A stretch of 64,000 bases of DNA from Bacteroides sp. GM023 (GTDB lineage: Bacteria > Bacteroidota > Bacteroidia > Bacteroidales > Bacteroidaceae): contig NZ_JAAXGE010000007.1 in NCBI RefSeq assembly GCF_014750685.1, positions 1 through 64,000 of the forward strand, given 5' to 3'. Positions within the stretch are counted from its first letter, which is position 1; every line of letters starts with the position of its first letter. The notes under the pieces were generated by a model. It was not told where the DNA came from. It saw only the letters and a list, made by a program, of their open reading frames with translations, and did not search any database. The position numbers and the translations under genes are program-made. Shown here one piece after another: positions 59,294 through 64,000 of this stretch.

Positions 59294-60229
59294 ATGAAAA
59301 TCTTAAATTTGTTTTTTTATGGAGTAGCTACTTTCTTATTTTTAGTGATTACTTCATGTGATAATGCGGAAAATGAAGTTTTAGAATCGATTAATGTCAA
59401 AGAAGTTATAACTAGGAGTGGTACAATGCCTCCTTTTGCCTATGTACCGGAGTGGTGGGACGGGAAGAGCCAATTGGGAGAACCGTACGAATATCAGACT
59501 AGTTATCAAGATTATCCATATAATGAGAATACGAAGGATACATGCTCTTATTATTTTACTTTTATTTATACATGGGGAAATAGCTATGCATCACAATATT
59601 ATCATCGATTTCAGTTGCAATATCGACATGCATCAGAAACTTGGGATGAAAATTATCACATTCTCGAAAGTTTACCAGACTCAAAATGGAGTAACATAGG
59701 TACGGAATTTCTGGGAGAACGTTATCCCGGAGGTGTTGTACCAACAACAGGTCATACGATTGACATTGATGCCAAACATTTCCCTCAAGGTTATTTAAAT
59801 TTCCGTTATCGATTGCTTCATACTGAATATCCTGCTACACGACCTCAAGATACAATATATAATAATACGATTCTGTCTACAAAATGGCATGTCGTTTCAA
59901 AGTCTAAAACAAGATTTTATAACTCTTACGGTTCTACGTGTGATTCTTTGTTTTTCCATGTTAATTTTCCAATGGATCTTGCTACTTATAATTATTCTGT
60001 TTATGTAGATGGCAAAGTAGTGGAAAAGCAAGTTAGGGGTAATTATGCTTGTGCTAGACCTAAAGATAGTGGGGAATATTATATTTCAGCCATGCGAGCA
60101 TATACGCCCGATATGAATGAGCAAGAAATTGGTGAAACTGAATATCGTAGTGGAACAATTAGAGGAGCTTATGATAAATACACTAAAGATATTTATGTTA
60201 CATTTACTTCTACTAATTTTGCTTATTGA
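59294..60229 (+). CDS. Hypothetical lipoprotein between two copies of a DUF4973 gene end
   Basis: The 311 residues have a lipoprotein signal (ITSC, Cys22) and an AT-rich coding sequence unlike the Sus genes. The body is aromatic-rich and beta-patterned (PPFAYVPEWWDGKSQLGEPYEYQ, then YYHRFQLQYRHASETWDENYHI, ending DKYTKDIYVTFTSTNFAY). I recognise no family. It lies 207 bp after the DUF4973 gene and is followed by a truncated repeat of that gene's 3' end, suggesting it came in by recombination or gene replacement. It may be a substrate-binding accessory of the neighbouring locus. Confidence 0.6.
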   Translation: MKILNLFFYGVATFLFLVITSCDNAENEVLESINVKEVITRSGTMPPFAYVPEWWDGKSQLGEPYEYQTSYQDYPYNENTKDTCSYYFTFIYTWGNSYASQYYHRFQLQYRHASETWDENYHILESLPDSKWSNIGTEFLGERYPGGVVPTTGHTIDIDAKHFPQGYLNFRYRLLHTEYPATRPQDTIYNNTILSTKWHVVSKSKTRFYNSYGSTCDSLFFHVNFPMDLATYNYSVYVDGKVVEKQVRGNYACARPKDSGEYYISAMRAYTPDMNEQEIGETEYRSGTIRGAYDKYTKDIYVTFTSTNFAY

Positions 60230-60255
60230 ACAATTTTGATAGAAATTTTGGGATA

Positions 60256-60337
60256 TTTATTCAGTGAAATCATTTCAGTAGAAGATCAGTTCATTCGCAG
60301 GCTATTGAGTGGTAGATTTGTTTGATTAATTAATATT
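60256..60337 (+). pseudogene. Remnant of a duplicated DUF4973 3' end
   Basis: TTATTCAGTGA...CAGTAGA (60258-60281) matches 58964-58989 with a few changes. GCAGGCTATTGAGTGGTAG and following bases (60297-60337) match 59068-59109 almost exactly, including the stop codon and 20 bp beyond it. About 60 bp between the two blocks are missing. The copy is therefore a decayed and deleted duplicate of the upstream gene's end. Confidence 0.7.
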
Positions 60338-60494
60338 TGAAAGAAGATGTATAGAGTTTATCTGTGCATCTTCTTTTTTCTTCGTAATGTTGCCGAGGGT
60401 AGATGTATTCAAAACGGTACGTGAAATGAATAAATTCAACGCAGGTTAAAACGGTTCTCAAGTGACTATGATTAGTAAAGTTATTTCGGAGTTA
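60338..60494. other. Non-coding spacer
   Basis: AT-rich sequence between the DUF4973 remnant and palindrome array D. A short inverted repeat GAAGATG...CATCTTC (about 60342-60372) could be a terminator. Nothing else is recognised. Confidence 0.35.
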
Positions 60495-60614
60495 GTTTCA
60501 ACCCGGTTTGAAACACTTTGTTTCACACCGAGAAACAATGTGTTCCTTTAAATGAAACAGAGTGTTCCACACCGAGAAACAAAGTGTTTCATTAGGAGGA
60601 ACAATTATTGAAAC
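60495..60614. repeat. Palindrome array D: GTTTC-N7-GAAAC units, 22-bp period
   Basis: After a lead dyad at 60495-60514, units begin at 60520, 60542, 60564 and 60586, exactly 22 bp apart, each 17 bp (GTTTC or GTTCC, 7 nt, GAAAC or GGAAC) plus a 5-nt linker. The unit sequence is that of array B, 42 kb away. It lies between the convergent lipoprotein and MG2-type genes. Confidence 0.85.
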
Positions 60615-60766
60615 TGGCAGTTTTACCCGCAGCCCCTTATTCATCGAAGATACAGAGAAAAAGTAAAGGGGAGACAGAAAGATGGATATTAAATATCCAG
60701 TAGGGAAATGCATCTGACTCTGTAATGATAAAATACATTCTTAACTGTACGGTTATGAATATATTT

Positions 60767-60861
60767 TTTAGACGCGGATAACGCAGATTACGCGGATTCT
60801 TTTATTGCGCAGCCTATTAAAATCTGCGTTATCCGCGTTATCCGCGTCATCCGCGTCTAAA
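60767..60861. repeat. Inverted tandem 9-bp repeats (ATCCGCGTT family)
   Basis: Four tandem 9-mers (ATCTGCGTT, ATCCGCGTT, ATCCGCGTC, ATCCGCGTC; 60822-60857) face three inverted copies (GACGCGGAT, AACGCAGAT, TACGCGGAT; 60771-60797). Arms pair as TTTAGACGCGGAT/ATCCGCGTCTAAA and as CGCGGATAACGCAGATT/AATCTGCGTTATCCGCG. It is GC-rich in an AT-rich gap, 69 bp past the end of the MG2-type gene, and could act as its terminator. Confidence 0.75.
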
Positions 60862-60929
60862 GATATACCACAATAATTTATTCATTACTGCACCAGAAAT
60901 GAACTAAACCTCATAAGAAGCAAACGAAA

Positions 60930-63488
60930 CTATTGTTCCGTTTGCTTGATGGTCGTATAAATCAGGCTGCCTACTCTTCCGTCACCGGTAAGCGTTTCCG
61001 CCTGAATAATCAGCGGTGTGGAATATTGATTGTTATAACATTCGATGACAGCTTTCCCGTTACTGTCCGTTTGCACGGACGGATTCCAATAGAGTGTTCG
61101 TCTTTTGTCCGCTTTGTCCATATAGAGTTCCCGGGTAGGATAGGCAGGCGAATAATATTCAAGAGGATGCGTATACCCTTGAATCACGGTTTGACGGGTT
61201 CCGGGAACTGCTGTCTCATGTTTGTTCAGCACATCACGTCTGGGCAGGGGAATCAGATAGAAGATGCTGTATTTGTCCAGTTCACTAAAATTGATGTCGT
61301 TGGAGTCGGACACTTTTGAGTTTTGGATAATGTCGTCATCTATTCCTTTAGTCCCTTTGCCGATGATGATAGACGCCAGACCGTCCACTTCCGTCAGCAT
61401 CATTTTTACTTCCGTTTCGGACAATATATGGTTGTCCATGATATAACAGATTGGCTTTTGCCGATAGGTGCAATTATTGCTCGAGCGCTCCCAAAGGAAA
61501 TGAGGGCTCAACATCTCCATCAATTCAGGAATAGTTGTGACAATCTTGCCATTGTCACGAAATAAATCTACCGACTGGCGTACATTATAATAAGCGTCGA
61601 TGCTTTGTTCCTTTATTTTGGTTGTCATATTCGTGCTTTGCCGACGGCGTTTACTCATAATCTCAATCTCGTCAAGCAGGTAGCGTCCGTCTATCCGGCG
61701 GATGGAATCCAGGTAGAGGGAGTCGAATTTTCCGGCTTGTTGCTGCCAGTTGCTGGTCGGCTTCCATAGAGGGTGAACCTCGTTGTAGCTGTATGGGCGA
61801 GGTTCGGGCGAGAAGTTCCGGTCGATAAGTATGGATGCATCCTTATTCCGTTCCTTACCAATCTTCCGGGTTTGGAGCACCGCCTCCATTGTTCCTTCAA
61901 AGTTCTCTACCGGAATGCTGAAACATCCGTACTCGTCGGTATTGGTATTTCCGGTGATGATTTCGCTTTCTTTCTTTATCATGATGCTGAGGGCGATGTC
62001 TTTCAAATCCTTTTTGAAAATGGTAGATTTCACCCGTCCGTTCAGTGTCAGCTGAGGCTCTGGTGATTGCAGGGGAGTGAAAGGGGTGACTCCGATTTGT
62101 TGGCTCATATCATATTTACGCCATCCGTGTATGAGAAGCAATACATCCAGTTCTTCCTGTTTGCGGGGAGACGTGTCCGTGAAGTAGTAACCGGGTTGAT
62201 GGATATACCCTTTCAAATCCGATGTCAGCAGAAGGTCTGTGAAAATAGTATTGTCATATTCCTGATAGTCGGAACGTATGGCGTCACGGATACTGACGGA
62301 CAAGTGACCGGATACGGGTTCGCCGATGGCATTGTTCACTTGGAGTTCGCAGCGGATGGGGGCGTAAGGGGGATAGACTTCTTTCAGTCCCGCAGGGAGT
62401 ATTTGTAGAGGAGCTTTTGGATACACATATACGAAACGTTCACATAGAGTGTTTCCGTCCCGGTTGAGGACGCTTATTTGCAGTACGCCCTTCGGCAGTT
62501 TGCGGGTGGGCAGGACAAATTCTTGAGGGGCATCCGGGCGGCAATGAATCAATTGGCAAACATACGGGCGTCCCTGATGACTGATAAAGACCGCTACTGT
62601 ATCCTGAGGAGTTGCAGCATTGCAGGATAACTTTACACTGAGGGCTCCCGCATTACTGGCTGCTTTCAGGACATAGCCTGCCGGCACTGCCTGAGGAAGT
62701 GTAAATTTGTATTCTTTTCCTTGATGCTGTACTGTAGCAACGGCGGGTTGGGCGGAAGGAGTATACTCAAAATGCCCCATTCCATCATGCAGGGTGTTGA
62801 AAGAAGTAATCTCCTTTCCTTCCTTTGTATATAGAGTTCCTGACAGTTCGATTGCTCCTTCATTTATACTTTCGGCTTTGAAAGCCACTTGCGAAGTGAC
62901 TCCTTCCACGAGTTGCCCTCCTTCGGGGAAGAAACGAAGGTCTAGCTTCTCTTTATTTTTTTTCGGCCTTTTCTCCATAGACGGGCTCAGATCGTAGGTG
63001 CTGATACTACGCTCCGGCTGGTCGCTGTGAGACGGTTGATAGATGGGAAACGTACGCGAAAAGTATCGGGGCTCACTGAATGCAAGCATCCAACGGGTAT
63101 AGGCGCGTACTTCATAATAACCGGACAGCATGGAGGAAGAAAGGATGAACTGCCCGTTGCCTTCTCCTTGTGTCAGCTTGATTATTTGCCTGTCGGCGAT
63201 GTGCCCTGCCTGGTCAACTAACTCCACGTAAAGCGGACGGCTGATTGAGCTTGGTACTTCTGTCTCGGCTAGCACCACATAGGTCTTGAACCAAATCGTA
63301 TCTCCCACATAATAACTTGTATTGTCAAAATGCAAATGTACCTTTTCGCATGGATAAGTATCGGCAAAGGCTTGGGCTTTCGCCTTGTATTGCTCGAATA
63401 TGATTTTTGCGGGAAGGTTTTCTCCTAACATGCTTGTTATTACCAGGCCACATATCAGGAACATTGATAAGAATCGTTTATTAATCAT
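60930..63488 (-). CDS. MG2-type (alpha-2-macroglobulin-like) exported protein
   Basis: The 852 residues have a signal peptide (about 1-22) and a chain of beta-sandwich domains. The first (about 45-150) follows the MG2 pattern (EKVHLHFDNTSYYVGDTIWFKTYVV, then LYVELVDQAGHIADRQIIKLTQGEGNGQFILSSSMLSGYYEVRAYT). A carboxypeptidase-regulatory-like stretch follows (LTLNGRVKSTIFKKDLKDIALSIMIKK, about 490-545). The C-terminal part (about 600-760) resembles a TonB-receptor plug-like region (DNHILSETEVKMMLTEVDGLASIIIGKG) without a barrel. It has no thioester motif. Such proteins are common in Bacteroides and of unknown role, perhaps envelope protection or assembly. Confidence 0.7.
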   Translation of the reverse strand: MINKRFLSMFLICGLVITSMLGENLPAKIIFEQYKAKAQAFADTYPCEKVHLHFDNTSYYVGDTIWFKTYVVLAETEVPSSISRPLYVELVDQAGHIADRQIIKLTQGEGNGQFILSSSMLSGYYEVRAYTRWMLAFSEPRYFSRTFPIYQPSHSDQPERSISTYDLSPSMEKRPKKNKEKLDLRFFPEGGQLVEGVTSQVAFKAESINEGAIELSGTLYTKEGKEITSFNTLHDGMGHFEYTPSAQPAVATVQHQGKEYKFTLPQAVPAGYVLKAASNAGALSVKLSCNAATPQDTVAVFISHQGRPYVCQLIHCRPDAPQEFVLPTRKLPKGVLQISVLNRDGNTLCERFVYVYPKAPLQILPAGLKEVYPPYAPIRCELQVNNAIGEPVSGHLSVSIRDAIRSDYQEYDNTIFTDLLLTSDLKGYIHQPGYYFTDTSPRKQEELDVLLLIHGWRKYDMSQQIGVTPFTPLQSPEPQLTLNGRVKSTIFKKDLKDIALSIMIKKESEIITGNTNTDEYGCFSIPVENFEGTMEAVLQTRKIGKERNKDASILIDRNFSPEPRPYSYNEVHPLWKPTSNWQQQAGKFDSLYLDSIRRIDGRYLLDEIEIMSKRRRQSTNMTTKIKEQSIDAYYNVRQSVDLFRDNGKIVTTIPELMEMLSPHFLWERSSNNCTYRQKPICYIMDNHILSETEVKMMLTEVDGLASIIIGKGTKGIDDDIIQNSKVSDSNDINFSELDKYSIFYLIPLPRRDVLNKHETAVPGTRQTVIQGYTHPLEYYSPAYPTRELYMDKADKRRTLYWNPSVQTDSNGKAVIECYNNQYSTPLIIQAETLTGDGRVGSLIYTTIKQTEQ

Positions 63489-63602
63489 GTTAGTGTGTTT
63501 TTTTACATTTTCGGTTATTGTATGACAATAGACAAACAGCCCCTTTCATTACTAAAAAGAAAGGACACTGCTTGTCTAAATTCAACGAGGAAAAGAGTAT
63601 TT

Positions 63603-64000
63603 TTATTTCTGTTCTCTGACTTTATCCATCAGCAGTTTCATATAGTAACCACCTACTACGGAACGCGCTTTGAAGTTCATCATCAGTCCTGTATTCGTAT
63701 CATGCCAGTCGCTGATAGGAACACGGGAGTCTGTTTCGTTCGCATACGTGTAAATCAAGTCGATGAATTTTTGGAAGGTTGCGTCGTCAGGAGACATGCA
63801 GGCCGTCCAAATCACCCAGTCCGATTTCGTGTACTGCGCACGAGAGTCAAGTAACAGACCATATTTATTTTGCTTTGTCAGATAGTAAGGAATTTCCGTA
63901 TCGAATACTTTTTGAGGGAAGATATTCATATTGAATACTTTGTCCCAAACGAGGTTGTACTTCTGGCTCCACGTTCCCGGTTTGTCGAAGGCCAGTTTGT
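63603..64000 (-). CDS. DUF4965/glutaminase-A-like enzyme, 3' part (runs off the window)
   Basis: Only the C-terminal 132 or so residues are present; the gene continues past 64000. The sequence (LAFDKPGTWSQKYNLVWDKVFN, then YYLTKQNKYGLLLDSRAQYTKSDWVIWTACMSPDDATF, VPISDWHDTNTG, KARSVVGGYYMKLLMDKVR) aligns collinearly with the C-terminus of the 48808-51327 enzyme. It is a paralogue on the opposite strand, at the far side of the Sus-like locus. Confidence 0.85.
   Translation of the reverse strand, partial: KLAFDKPGTWSQKYNLVWDKVFNMNIFPQKVFDTEIPYYLTKQNKYGLLLDSRAQYTKSDWVIWTACMSPDDATFQKFIDLIYTYANETDSRVPISDWHDTNTGLMMNFKARSVVGGYYMKLLMDKVREQK

Overview
The window reads as chromosome of a gut Bacteroides close to B. 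thetaiotaomicron or B. ovatus. The evidence is Bacteroides-type promoters (TTTG, about 19-22 bp, TAnnTTTG), many lipoproteins with a Cys lipobox, a SusC/SusD pair under a hybrid two-component system (HTCS), the glycine-lipid genes glsA and glsB, and MurE with the diaminopimelate-type DNPR motif. The species is inferred from gene content; no 16S rRNA is present.

Layout. 1-2.7 kb: gyrB, rpsT and tRNA-Glu on the minus strand. 3.0-4.7 kb: an ECF sigma factor with a membrane partner and an orphan SecD-like domain protein. 4.8-6.5 kb: an AAA-ATPase/PD-(D/E)XK protein. 7.0-14.9 kb: an AT-rich accessory island on the minus strand. In transcription order it holds a membrane TPR regulator, a DUF3244 protein, a beta-trefoil plus aerolysin-like lipoprotein, a MACPF lipoprotein, a chymotrypsin-fold lipoprotein protease, and two further lipoproteins after a strong hairpin. 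15.1-18.0 kb: a lipoprotein, a PagL-like outer-membrane protein and recO. 18.4-35.7 kb: the division and cell-wall (dcw) cluster, mraZ-rsmH-ftsL-ftsI-murE-mraY-murD-ftsW-murG-[HNH nuclease]-murC-ftsQ-ftsA-ftsZ, followed by yqeY. 36.2-38.8 kb: an ECF sigma factor, then glsA and glsB. 38.8-44.3 kb: dgt, then dut, a TPR lipoprotein, a DUF4292 lipoprotein and an EnvC-like factor. 44.4-59.1 kb: an HTCS regulator followed by a Sus-like locus (DUF4965 glutaminase-like enzyme, IPT/NHL lipoprotein, SusC, SusD, DUF1735/DUF4973 lipoprotein). 59.3-64 kb: an unknown lipoprotein, an MG2-type protein and the 3' part of a second glutaminase-like gene.

Two things stand out. First, the 8.4-14.9 kb island places two different pore-forming-protein families (aerolysin-like and MACPF) side by side as surface lipoproteins, with a secreted protease in the same transcription unit and a membrane regulator upstream. 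This looks like a contact- or release-dependent antagonism or envelope-attack module. Second, intergenic gaps carry arrays of short palindromes in a strict 22- or 23-bp period, each about 17-18 bp plus a 5-nt linker. At least three unrelated core sequences share this architecture (6.8, 18.1, 36.0 and 60.5 kb).

All family calls are read by eye from protein sequence. No database search was run.
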